Of a stretch of DNA of 64,000 nt, positions 16,957 to 25,250 are shown piece by piece (the stretch's first letter is position 1; each line of letters starts with the position of its first letter). The translations under genes were made by a program, and so were the position numbers. The notes beneath the pieces were generated by a model. The model searched no databases. It was not told where the DNA came from and worked only from the letters and a program-made list of their open reading frames with translations. The DNA is from Kitasatospora viridis (GTDB lineage: Bacteria; Actinomycetota; Actinomycetes; Streptomycetales; Streptomycetaceae). Where the stretch lies: the NCBI RefSeq assembly GCF_007829815.1, contig NZ_VIWT01000001.1:372001-436000 (forward strand), in the 5' to 3' direction.

Positions 16957-17638
16957 GAGTATTCCCACCCCTACGAGGCGCCAGGGCCGTGAGGCGAAGA
17001 CTATCCGTGAGAGACGGTCCTCACGCAACCGTCCTGGTGTTCTGCCACCGTATCGTGTGATGACAACTCACGTGGCATCAGGTCCCCCTGGCTCGGTCAC
17101 GACTGCGCATCGATGCACGGACCGGGGTTTGTGCTGACGGTTCGTCAACAAGTGGCATCCCCCGCCGACCGCCGTCCTCCCCTCGTCCGCGCCGCGTGCG
17201 CCCCCTGATGCATCCCCAACGGCAGGCCCGACCACACCCCGGCCTCATTATTCAGAAACTGAACGCAAACGGGGGATTGACGCGGGCGTTACATCCAAGC
17301 AGTATCTGAACCGACGCGCGAGGAACGGCCACGGGCCAGGCTCACCGTTCGACCGCGTTCGATAGATGAACACATTATGTGAGTGCTTCCACCACTTCCT
17401 GGATCCAACTGTCCGGCCGCCTCGACGCTGCGGCGGCCCGGCTCCAGGCGGTGGAGGATCGGCGGCAGGCCGTTGAGGGTCGGCCGAGCCGCCACAACCG
17501 ACTGCCGGTGCCACCCGCCCCCCGGGTCGTGGCACCGGCGGTCGCCGTTTCCGGGCCCGCACCGGGTTCCGGGGGCACACCCCTTCCGGGACTAGAGTGG
17601 CCGGGTCACAGCGCAGCCCCGTGGAGAACAGGAAGACC
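16957..17638. other. Long intergenic region with palindromes and promoter-like motifs
   Basis: 682 nt without an acceptable gene and with lower GC than the surroundings. It holds TGACG-GTT-CGTCA (17135-17147) and TTCAG-AAA-CTGAA (17251-17263), both perfect. TTGACG followed after 17 nt by CAGTAT (17277-17305) is a plus-strand promoter candidate pointing toward the glycosyltransferase, and TAGAGT at 17593-17598 is another -10. It could host a small RNA or a complex regulatory region. Confidence 0.45.
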
Positions 17639-18658
17639 GTGCCACCCCTGCTCAGCATCGTCATCCCCGTCCACGGCGTCGAGAAGTTCCTCCCCCGCTG
17701 CCTGGACTCCGTCCTCGACCCGGCCACCGGCGAGGGCGAGGTCGAGATCGTCGCGGTCGACGACCTCTCCCCCGACAAGTGCGGGGCGATCCTGGACGAG
17801 TACGCCTCCCGGGACGACCGGCTGCGGGTGCTCCACCTCACCGAGAACCAGGGCCTCGGCGGCGCCCGGACGGCCGCACTGCCGCACCTGACCGGCGAGT
17901 TCGTCTGGTTCGTGGACAGCGACGACTGGCTGCCGGACGGCGCGCTCGCCGCCGTGCTCGCCGAACTGCGCGCCGAGCGGGCCGCCTCGGTGCCGCTGGA
18001 CGTGCTGATCACCGGCTTCAACCACGTCTACCCGGACGACAGCACCGAGCCCAACCCCTGGCGCCACCTGCTGGCCGGCTCCCCGCTGGAGTCCGCCACC
18101 GGCAGCACCCTGCGGGCCCACCCGGCCCTGCTGCGCACCGTGCTGTCGGTCTGGAACAAGGTCTTCCGCCGGGCCTACCTGACGGGCCTGGAGGTCTCCT
18201 TCGGGCGCGGCTACTACGAGGACATCTCGGTCACCTACCCCGCGCTGATGGCCGCCGGCCGGCTCCGCTACCTGGACACCGCCTGCTACAACTACCGGCG
18301 CGGCCGCTCCGGCGCGATCACCGCCACCGCCTCGCCCAAGCACGCCGACGCCTTCGCCCAGTACGACGCGATCTTCGCCTTCCTGGACCGCCGGCCCGAG
18401 CTGGCCGACCTGCGCACCCTGGCCTTCGAACGGACCGTCAAGCAGGCGCTGACGGTCTACGACTCCGCCGGCCTGGTCCCGACCGAGCTGCGCGGCGAGT
18501 TCTTCCGCCGGATCACCGCCCACTTCGCGGCCCACCGCCCGGCCGACTACCGCTTCCCGGGCGGGGTGACGGGCGTTCAGTACCGGCTCGCCGCCAAGGG
18601 CAGCCGGCGCGGGTACGACGAGCTGCGCCGGGCCGGCCGCCTGCTGCGCGGGCGCTGA
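17639..18658 (+). CDS. Family 2 glycosyltransferase
   Basis: 339 residues from the GTG at 17639 (MPPLLSIVIPVHGVEKF), just after AGGAAG; earlier in-frame GTGs lack a ribosome-binding site. GT-A fold signatures are the nucleotide-binding VAVDDLSPD and the DxD-like FVDSDDWLPD (~85-95). The N-terminal ~230 residues are the catalytic domain; the rest is helical. Such enzymes transfer sugars or, in some actinobacterial cases, build teichoic-acid-like glycerol- or ribitol-phosphate polymers. It faces the same way as plsC, which starts about 170 nt downstream. A second enzyme of the same family lies at 22278-23354. The acceptor is unknown. Confidence 0.88.
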   Translation: MPPLLSIVIPVHGVEKFLPRCLDSVLDPATGEGEVEIVAVDDLSPDKCGAILDEYASRDDRLRVLHLTENQGLGGARTAALPHLTGEFVWFVDSDDWLPDGALAAVLAELRAERAASVPLDVLITGFNHVYPDDSTEPNPWRHLLAGSPLESATGSTLRAHPALLRTVLSVWNKVFRRAYLTGLEVSFGRGYYEDISVTYPALMAAGRLRYLDTACYNYRRGRSGAITATASPKHADAFAQYDAIFAFLDRRPELADLRTLAFERTVKQALTVYDSAGLVPTELRGEFFRRITAHFAAHRPADYRFPGGVTGVQYRLAAKGSRRGYDELRRAGRLLRGR

Positions 18659-18824
18659 CGGGGCGTTCCGCACCGGTGCTGAGCGCCCGTCACCACCCCC
18701 GGCAGCCGGGTCGACCCACCGCTCGGACGGTCTTCCCCTCCCACCGGGCGCGGATGATATGAAGGACGCTTCGACCAAGTGACCGGCCGGTAACGCCGAT
18801 CCGACCGGCACCCCGGAGGGACAG

Positions 18825-19493
18825 ATGATCAAGCTCATCACCAAGCTGCTGCTCAAGCCGCTCTCCAAGGCGGTCTACCGGCCGAGCATCGAGGGCCTGG
18901 AGAACGTGCCCCGCAAGGGCGGGGTGATCCTGGCCAGCAACCACCTCTCGTTCATCGACAGCGTGGTGATCCCGCTGACCGCGCCGCGGCCGATCAGCTT
19001 CCTGGCCAAGGTCGAGTACTGGCAGGGCACGGGCCTCAAGGGCCGGGTGATGCGCGGCTTCTTCGACGCGATCGAGGCGGTCCCGGTGCGCCGCGGCGAG
19101 GTGCACCTGGCGCAGGCCGCGCTGGACTCCGCGCTGGAGGTGCTGAACAGCGGCAAGGCCTTCGGCATCTACCCGGAGGGCACCCGCTCGCTGGACAAGC
19201 GGCTCTACCGGGGCAAGACCGGCGTGGCGTGGCTGGCCCTGACGGCCGGCGTGCCGGTGGTCCCGGTGGCCCTGGCCGGCACCGACGAGATCCAGCCGGT
19301 CGGCACCCGCCGCCCGCGGATCCGCAAGGTCACCGTGAAGTTCGGCGAGCCGCTGGACTTCTCGCACCTGCACGGCCAGGCACGCAACGCGCGGGTGCGC
19401 CGCCAGGTCACCGACGAGGTGATGGCGGCCATCCACGAGCTCTCCGGCCAGGAGCTGGCCCAGGTCTACAACGAGGTGCCCAAGGCCGCTTGA
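18825..19493 (+). CDS. 1-acyl-sn-glycerol-3-phosphate acyltransferase (PlsC family)
   Basis: 222 residues from an ATG preceded by GGAGGGA. The catalytic NHxxxxD box is NHLSFID (N39, H40, D45) and the substrate-binding EGTRS is at 118-122. The length is typical of short actinobacterial PlsC-like acyltransferases, which convert lysophosphatidic to phosphatidic acid at the membrane. Its 3' end overlaps the convergent ABC-transporter gene by 28 nt. Confidence 0.92.
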   Translation: MIKLITKLLLKPLSKAVYRPSIEGLENVPRKGGVILASNHLSFIDSVVIPLTAPRPISFLAKVEYWQGTGLKGRVMRGFFDAIEAVPVRRGEVHLAQAALDSALEVLNSGKAFGIYPEGTRSLDKRLYRGKTGVAWLALTAGVPVVPVALAGTDEIQPVGTRRPRIRKVTVKFGEPLDFSHLHGQARNARVRRQVTDEVMAAIHELSGQELAQVYNEVPKAA

Positions 19494-21385
19494 GCGACCA
19501 GCTCCTCCTCCGCCACCGGCTGCTGCCCCTCCCGGCGCAGCAGCGCCGCGTACCGGCCGCCGAGCTCCAGCAGCTCCTCGTGGGTGCCCAGCTCGGCCAC
19601 CCGCCCGTGGTCGAGCACGGCGATCTGGTCGGCCTGCCGGACGGTGGAGAGCCGGTGCGCGATCGTCACGGTGGTCCGGCCGACCGCCAGCTCGTCGATC
19701 GCCTGCTGCACGGCGCGCTCGGTCTGGTTGTCCAGCGCGCTGGTGGCCTCGTCCAGGATCAGCACCGGCGGGTTGCGCAGGATCGTGCGGGCGATCGCCA
19801 GCCGCTGCTTCTCGCCGCCGGAGAACCGGTAGCCGCGCTCGCCGACCAGGGTGTCGTAGCCCTCCGGCAGACCGGCGATGTGGTCGTGGATCTGGGCCGC
19901 CCGGGCGGCGGCGACCAGCTCCGCGTCGGTCGCGTCCGGCTTGGCGAACCGCAGGTTGTCGGCGACCGAGGCGTGGAACAGGTAGGTCTCCTGGGAGACC
20001 ACGCCGACCGCGGCGGACAGCGTGGCGAAGGAGAGGTCGCGCACGTCCACGCCGTCCAGGGTGACCCGGCCGCCGGTCACGTCGTAGAGCCGGGGCACCA
20101 GGTAGCTCAGCGAGGTCTTCCCGGAGCCGGTCTCGCCGACCAGGGCCAGCGAACCGCCGGCCGGCACGGTCAGTTCGATGCCGGCCAGGGTGCCGGCCGG
20201 CTCCTCCGCTTCGTAGCCGAAGTCCACCGCCTCGAACCGCACCTCGCCGCGCACCCGCTCCAGGGTGACCGGCTCGGCCGGCTCCTGGATCTCCACCGGC
20301 AGGTCCAGGTACTCGAAGATCCGCTGGAAGAGCGCCATCGAGGTCTGCACGTCCACCCCGGTGGAGAGCAGCGAGACGGCCGGCCGGAACAGCTGCTGCT
20401 GCAGCGAGACGAAGGCGACCAGGGTGCCGATCGAGACCAGCGGCGCGCCGTGCGCGGAGGCCAGGCCGGCCGCCCAGTAGATCACCGCGGGCATCGCGGA
20501 CATCACGATGCCGATCGTGTTCATCCGCCACCGCCCGGCCATGCTGGAGCGCACCTCCAGGTCGGCCAGCTGGTCGGACTGCCCGGTGAACTCCCGGGCC
20601 AGCGAGTCGGAGCGGCCCATGGTGCGGCCGAGCAGGATGCCGCTGACCGAGAGCGACTCCTGCACCGCGGAGGACATCACGGCCAGCTGCTTCTGCCGCT
20701 CCGAGGTGATCTGCTTGCGCTCCCGGCCGACCCGGCGGCTGATCCAGACGAAGAGCGGGAGCAGCAGCAGCGAGACCACGGTGAGCCGCCAGTCCAGCGC
20801 GACCATGGCGACCACGGTGGCGACCACCGCGGTCAGGTTGGACACCAGCGAGGTGGCGGTGGAGGTCACGGTGGCCTGCATGCCGCCGATGTCGTTGGCG
20901 ATCCGGGACTGCACCTCGCCGGTGCGGGTGCGGGTGAAGAAGGCCAGCGACATCCGCTGCAGGTGGGCGTAGACGGCGGTGCGCAGGTCGTGCATGACCC
21001 GCTGGCCGACCGTGGTGGAGATCAGCGTCTGCAGCACGTTGAAGACGCTGTTCACCACGGCGGCGCCGATCATGCCGAGCACCAGCAGGCTGAGCAGGCC
21101 GGTGCGGCCGTGCGGGATCGCGGTGTCCAGCACGGCGCGCAGCAGGAACGGGGTGACCACCGAGACCACGGCGGAGGCGCCCACCAGCAGGCCCACCACG
21201 GCGAGCCGGCCGCGGTAGGGCTTGAAGAGCCGCAGGATCCGGCCCAGCTGGGCGGGCGGCTTGGGCTCGCCCGGCCGGCGCGGGGGCGGGGTCCAGTTGA
21301 TGCGGTCTTCCCGCACGGGCACCTCCAGGCGCTGGGGTCCCCCGGCCGGAGGCTGGGGGACGATGACATGGCGAGGATAGCTCAT
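19466..21385 (-). CDS. ABC exporter, fused membrane and ATPase domains
   Basis: 639 residues, a half-size type IV exporter. A cytoplasmic N-terminus is followed by six transmembrane helices (~60-345). The ATPase domain has Walker A GETGSGKTS (~418), signature FSGGEKQRLA (~518) and Walker B ILDEATSALD, then TIAHRLSTV. It probably dimerises to export a lipid, drug or peptide. The start codon is inside a 21-bp palindrome and there is no Shine-Dalgarno, so the messenger is probably very short-leadered and repressible. The gene follows an SDR gene on the same strand after 68 nt. Confidence 0.93.
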   Translation of the reverse strand: MSYPRHVIVPQPPAGGPQRLEVPVREDRINWTPPPRRPGEPKPPAQLGRILRLFKPYRGRLAVVGLLVGASAVVSVVTPFLLRAVLDTAIPHGRTGLLSLLVLGMIGAAVVNSVFNVLQTLISTTVGQRVMHDLRTAVYAHLQRMSLAFFTRTRTGEVQSRIANDIGGMQATVTSTATSLVSNLTAVVATVVAMVALDWRLTVVSLLLLPLFVWISRRVGRERKQITSERQKQLAVMSSAVQESLSVSGILLGRTMGRSDSLAREFTGQSDQLADLEVRSSMAGRWRMNTIGIVMSAMPAVIYWAAGLASAHGAPLVSIGTLVAFVSLQQQLFRPAVSLLSTGVDVQTSMALFQRIFEYLDLPVEIQEPAEPVTLERVRGEVRFEAVDFGYEAEEPAGTLAGIELTVPAGGSLALVGETGSGKTSLSYLVPRLYDVTGGRVTLDGVDVRDLSFATLSAAVGVVSQETYLFHASVADNLRFAKPDATDAELVAAARAAQIHDHIAGLPEGYDTLVGERGYRFSGGEKQRLAIARTILRNPPVLILDEATSALDNQTERAVQQAIDELAVGRTTVTIAHRLSTVRQADQIAVLDHGRVAELGTHEELLELGGRYAALLRREGQQPVAEEELVAQAALGTSL

Positions 21386-21404
21386 TGTTAGCTCTGCTAA
21401 TAAT
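21384..21404. promoter_or_regulatory. Palindromic operator overlapping the exporter start codon
   Basis: Core TTAGC-TCT-GCTAA (21388-21400) is perfect, and the arms extend to nine positions with one mismatch (ATTGTTAGC / GCTAATAAT). The AT-rich element stands out in this GC-rich DNA and covers the probable transcription and translation start. A MarR- or TetR-type repressor is likely; no regulator gene adjoins it. Confidence 0.65.
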
Positions 21405-21453
21405 GAGTGAGGCCCGCAGATTGTTCCCGTCGAGCGCCCTGGTACTCCCCTTC

Positions 21454-22218
21454 TCAGTACTCCCGCCCGGCCTTGCTGGACACCTTGCCCAGCCGCCCCG
21501 CCGGCAGCAGCCGGGCCAGCGCGACCGCCAGCTTGTAGCGCCGGCTCGGCACCGAGACGCTCCGCCCGCGGGCCAGGTCGCGCAGCGCCTCGTCCACCAC
21601 CCGGTCCGCCCGCAGCCAGGCCCAGGCGGGGATGTTCCCGGTGCCCATGCCGGCCCGCTGGTGGAACTCGGTGTGCACGAAGCCCGGGCAGAGCGCCATC
21701 AGCCGCACCCCGCTGCCGCCCAGGTCGCGCAGCACGCCCTGGGTGAAGCTGACCACCCACGCCTTGCTCGCCCCGTACGTGCCGCGCGGCACGAAGGCGG
21801 CCACCGAGGCGACGTTCACCACGCCGCCGAAGCCCCGCTCGCGCATCCCCGGCACGGCGGCGCCGGTCAGCCGCAGCACCGCCTCGACGTGCACCTTGAG
21901 CATGTCCAGCTCGGCCTGGAGCGGCACCTCCAGGTAGGCGCCGCGGTTGCCGAAGCCGGCGTTGTTGACCAGGATCCCGACCGGCCGCCCGCCGTCCCGC
22001 AGCCGGGCCTCGACCGCGCCGATCCCGTCCTCGGTGGCCAGGTCGGCGGGCAGCACCTCGACGGCCACCCCGTGCCGCTCGCGCAGCGCGGCGGCGGCCT
22101 CGTCGAGCCGCTTGGTGTCCCGGGCGACCAGGACCAGGTCGTGGCCGTCCTTCGCGAGCCGGCGGGCGAAGGCGGCGCCGAGCCCGGCGGTGGCGCCGGT
22201 GATGAGGGCAGTTGTCAT
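21454..22218 (-). CDS. Short-chain dehydrogenase/reductase
   Basis: 254 residues, classical [11 protein letters not shown] near the N-terminus (cofactor loop), NNAGFGN, catalytic Ser in NVASVAAF and YGASK (Tyr-x-x-x-Lys). VLVARD at the end of the second strand suggests NADP use. TAGGTT lies 6 nt before the ATG with no Shine-Dalgarno, so the gene looks leaderless. It lies upstream of the exporter on the same strand but is separated from it by the palindromic operator, so the two may be independently controlled. The substrate is unknown. Confidence 0.9.
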   Translation of the reverse strand: MTTALITGATAGLGAAFARRLAKDGHDLVLVARDTKRLDEAAAALRERHGVAVEVLPADLATEDGIGAVEARLRDGGRPVGILVNNAGFGNRGAYLEVPLQAELDMLKVHVEAVLRLTGAAVPGMRERGFGGVVNVASVAAFVPRGTYGASKAWVVSFTQGVLRDLGGSGVRLMALCPGFVHTEFHQRAGMGTGNIPAWAWLRADRVVDEALRDLARGRSVSVPSRRYKLAVALARLLPAGRLGKVSSKAGREY

Positions 22219-22277
22219 GCGCCGAACCTACCGGCCCCGGCCCGGCGGGGCCTAACGGTTCATCACATGAAACGGTG

Positions 22278-23354
22278 TCAGAGCTGCCGGGTCGGCGCGA
22301 CCGGCATCGGCTTCGGACCGGACTGCCGGGCGGCCGCCTTGCGGGCCTTGCGGTAGAGCCGGTGCACCCGCTGGAGCGCAACCAGCCGCTCGATCCGGTC
22401 GTCCAGGGTCAGCTGGTACTTGAGCTTGGCCGGCGCGCTGCGCAGGCCCTCGATCCGCGCCACCCCGATCGCCCGGAGCAGCCGGCTGACGTGCTCCTGG
22501 TAGAGCTGCCGGTAGGCGCGGTCGCCCTCCGGCAGCCACCAGAAGAACATCGGGATCTCCTCGACCAGGCAGTTGTGGTCGTAGGAGTCCAGGTAGCCGC
22601 GGAACTCCGGCTCGGGGCGGGCCGAGAGCCACTCGCGGACCAGCTCCATCGAGCGGACCCGGTCCACCAGGCCCCTGGGGTTGGTGTGCCCCTGGGTGAT
22701 CGAGACCTCGCCGACCTCGCGCTCGCGCCAGTGGTAGATGTGCTCGCCGAGCACGTCCACCCGGTCCGCCAGGTAGTGGTGCGGCACGCTGACCGGCGCG
22801 TCCTCGTAGAGGATGCCCTCCGGGTAGAGCACGCCGGCGCCGTCGAAGAAGCTGCGGCGGTAGACCTTGTTCCAGGCGGTGCGGTCGGTGACCAGCGCGG
22901 GCAGCTCGGTCACGTGGGTCTTCAGCCGGGTCTCGCGGAACGGCTTCAGGTGGGCGCCGGACTGGTAGTAGCCGATCGAGCGGAACCGCAGCACGTTGCC
23001 GGTGCAGAAGTCCGAGCCGGTCTCGTCGAGCGTCTCGACCATCAGCTGGTAGGCGTGCGCGGGCAGGGTGTCGTCGCTGTCCACGAAGGCCAGGTACTCG
23101 GTGCCCTCGGCGAGGTGGCGCCAGCCGGTGTTGCGGGCCGCGCCCAGGCCCTTGTTCTCCTGGCGGACCAGCCGGAACCGCGGGTCGCGGGCCGCGTAGG
23201 CCTCGGCGATCTCGGCGCTGGAGTCGGTGGAGCCGTCGTCCACCATGACGCACTCGAAGTCGTCGAGGGTCTGCGCCGCGATGGAGTCGAGGCACTCCTT
23301 GAGGTAGCGCTCGACGTTGTAGACCGGGACGACGACGGAGAGGCGGGGGGCCAT
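22278..23354 (-). CDS. Family 2 glycosyltransferase
   Basis: 358 residues. GT2 signatures: SVVVPVYNVERYLKECLDS, then VMVDDGSTDSS and the DxD-like FVDSDDTLP. It resembles WcaA/TagF-like N-terminal transferase domains, with a helical C-terminal part ending in a basic tail (LYRKARKAAARQ) that might contact the membrane. It probably transfers a sugar or polyol phosphate in cell-envelope polymer synthesis, as may its relative at 17639-18658. No other envelope genes adjoin it. The ATG has only a weak AAAGG upstream. Confidence 0.88.
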   Translation of the reverse strand: MAPRLSVVVPVYNVERYLKECLDSIAAQTLDDFECVMVDDGSTDSSAEIAEAYAARDPRFRLVRQENKGLGAARNTGWRHLAEGTEYLAFVDSDDTLPAHAYQLMVETLDETGSDFCTGNVLRFRSIGYYQSGAHLKPFRETRLKTHVTELPALVTDRTAWNKVYRRSFFDGAGVLYPEGILYEDAPVSVPHHYLADRVDVLGEHIYHWREREVGEVSITQGHTNPRGLVDRVRSMELVREWLSARPEPEFRGYLDSYDHNCLVEEIPMFFWWLPEGDRAYRQLYQEHVSRLLRAIGVARIEGLRSAPAKLKYQLTLDDRIERLVALQRVHRLYRKARKAAARQSGPKPMPVAPTRQL

Positions 23355-23445
23355 CGGCGGGGCGGGCCTTTCGATCAGGAGAGCTGTGCCCGGCGGGGGC
23401 GCACGGGCCAGATCCTACCGTCCGGCCCGGGCGCCCCCGCCCGGG

Positions 23446-24342
23446 TCACGGCCGGTGCCCGCGCCGCGCGGCCTCGTCCGCCGCACCGCCCGCGCCGACC
23501 GGGCGCAGCCGCTCCAGCGCGGTGGCCGCCAGCTTGGGCGCCATCCGGGCCACCTCGCGCGAGCCGACCGCCGCCACCAGCGTGGGCAGCATCCAGCGCA
23601 CCGGCTGCATGCCGCGCAGCCAGGCCTGCGCGTAGACGTGCGCGGAGCGCCGGGCCAGGCCCGCGACCAGCCGGTCCACGGCCGGGCCGATCGGGTAGGT
23701 CCGGTTGGCGGGCCAGGGCAGCTTGGAGCGCATCTCGCGCATCACGTCGTCCTGGTCGGCGCCGCGCACCATGTCGGTGTCGGTCCAGCTCAGGTAGCCG
23801 ACACCGACCTTGACGCCCCGGTAGGCGACCTCGGCGCGCAGCGCGTGCGCGAAGGCCTCCACGCCCGCCTTGCTGGCGCAGTAGGCGCTCATCAGCGGGG
23901 CCGGGGTGATCGCGGCCAGCGAGGCGATCTGCAGGTAGTAGCCGCGCGACTGCTCCAGCGCGGGCAGGAAGGCCCGGGCGGTGGTCGCGCTGCCCAGCAG
24001 GTTGACCTCGACCACCCGGTTCCAGACGGCCGGGTCGCTGTCCAGCAGCGGGCCGCCGATCGCGATGCCCGCATTCGCCACCACGGTGTCGATCCGGCCG
24101 TACTGCTCGGTGATCCGGCGGGCCACCTCGGTCATGCCGTCCAGGTCGGTGACGTCGGCCTCCCAGTGGCTGGCGCCCGGCCCGCAGAGCGCGGCGGCGG
24201 CCTTCAGCTCCTCGGGCTCCAGGCCGACCAGCGCCACCTTGGCGCCCCGGTCGGCGAGCTTGCGGGCCATCAGCGCGCCCAGCCCCCGGGCGGCCCCGGT
24301 GATCACGACGACCTGCTGGTGCAGCGGCGGGTTGGCGGTCAT
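23446..24342 (-). CDS. Short-chain dehydrogenase/reductase, third gene of monooxygenase operon
   Basis: 298 residues. Cofactor motif TGAARGLG (~16-23), NAGIAIGG, catalytic Ser in QIASLAAI and Tyr/Lys in YCASKAG, then an extra C-terminal ~50 residues. The ATG overlaps the stop of the upstream hydrolase (ATGA), so it is the last gene of a three-gene unit with a flavin monooxygenase and an alpha/beta hydrolase. Together they look like a ketone/alcohol degradation route: dehydrogenase to ketone, monooxygenase to ester, hydrolase to acid and alcohol. That pathway is inferred. Confidence 0.9.
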   Translation of the reverse strand: MTANPPLHQQVVVITGAARGLGALMARKLADRGAKVALVGLEPEELKAAAALCGPGASHWEADVTDLDGMTEVARRITEQYGRIDTVVANAGIAIGGPLLDSDPAVWNRVVEVNLLGSATTARAFLPALEQSRGYYLQIASLAAITPAPLMSAYCASKAGVEAFAHALRAEVAYRGVKVGVGYLSWTDTDMVRGADQDDVMREMRSKLPWPANRTYPIGPAVDRLVAGLARRSAHVYAQAWLRGMQPVRWMLPTLVAAVGSREVARMAPKLAATALERLRPVGAGGAADEAARRGHRP

Positions 24343-25250
24343 GCGGCATCGGTCCTCTCGGTGGCCAGGTGACGGGTCACCAGGCGGCGGATCTCGGCGG
24401 CCACCTCGGCGGGGCGCTCGGCGGGGGACATGTGGCCGGTGCCGGGGAGCCGGAGCAGGCCGTCGGGGTTGGGCAGTGCGGCGATCATGGCATCGGCGTG
24501 CGGGGGCGGGGTCAGTTTGTCCTGCTCGCCGACCAGCACGGCGGTGGGCGCGGCGAGCCGCTCCAGGCCGTCCCGGACGTCCAGTTCGCCGAGCACCCGG
24601 GCCCAGCGCGCGCGGACGGCGGTGGGGCAGGCGAAGACGGTCTCGGCGGTGGCCCGCACCTGCTCGGGGGTGCTGGCCGAGCCCATCACGGCCTGCTTGA
24701 GCACCGCCTTGCTGACCCGGGTGATCGGGCCCATCGGGAGCCGGGAGAGCAGGATCCGGCGGTGCAGGAAGCGGCGCGGGCCGGCCGGCACGGCGGCGGG
24801 CAGCACCCGCAGCCGCTCCACCAGGTGGGCCGGGCCGGTGCTGCAGAGCAGCGCGGCGGCGGTGCGCTCGGCGACGGCGGGGCGGTCGCCGGCCGCCATG
24901 ATGGTCATTCCGCCCATGCTGTGACCGACCAGCACGGCCCGCCGCCCGGCGGGGACGGCGGCGGTGAGCACCGCCTCCAGGTCGTCGGCCAGGGCGGTGG
25001 TGGAGTAGCCGCGCGGGGTGGGCGGGATGTCGCTGCGGCCGTGGCCGCGCTGGTCGTAGGCGATCAGCCGGTGGTCGGCGGCCAGCCGGTGGATCACCGG
25101 GGCCCAGAACCGGGTGGAACAGGTCCAGCCGTGCGCGAGCAGCACCGGCGGGGCGTCCTCGGGGCCGTAGGCCTCGACGTTGATCCAGTGGCCGTCGGCC
25201 GAGCGGATCCGGCGGCGCTCGGCGGGCTGCGGCAGCTCGTAGTGGCTCAC
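24339..25250 (-). CDS. Alpha/beta hydrolase, second gene of monooxygenase operon
   Basis: 303 residues from a GTG (VSHYELPQPAERR) that overlaps the monooxygenase stop as GTGA. It has the oxyanion-side LLAHGWTCS, nucleophile elbow GHSMGG, an acid Asp region VGEQDKLTPP and the catalytic His in GTGHMSPAE. The cytoplasmic enzyme probably cleaves an ester or lactone. Its position between a Baeyer-Villiger-type monooxygenase and an SDR fits hydrolysis of the ester made by the monooxygenase. Confidence 0.9.
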   Translation of the reverse strand: MSHYELPQPAERRRIRSADGHWINVEAYGPEDAPPVLLAHGWTCSTRFWAPVIHRLAADHRLIAYDQRGHGRSDIPPTPRGYSTTALADDLEAVLTAAVPAGRRAVLVGHSMGGMTIMAAGDRPAVAERTAAALLCSTGPAHLVERLRVLPAAVPAGPRRFLHRRILLSRLPMGPITRVSKAVLKQAVMGSASTPEQVRATAETVFACPTAVRARWARVLGELDVRDGLERLAAPTAVLVGEQDKLTPPPHADAMIAALPNPDGLLRLPGTGHMSPAERPAEVAAEIRRLVTRHLATERTDAA

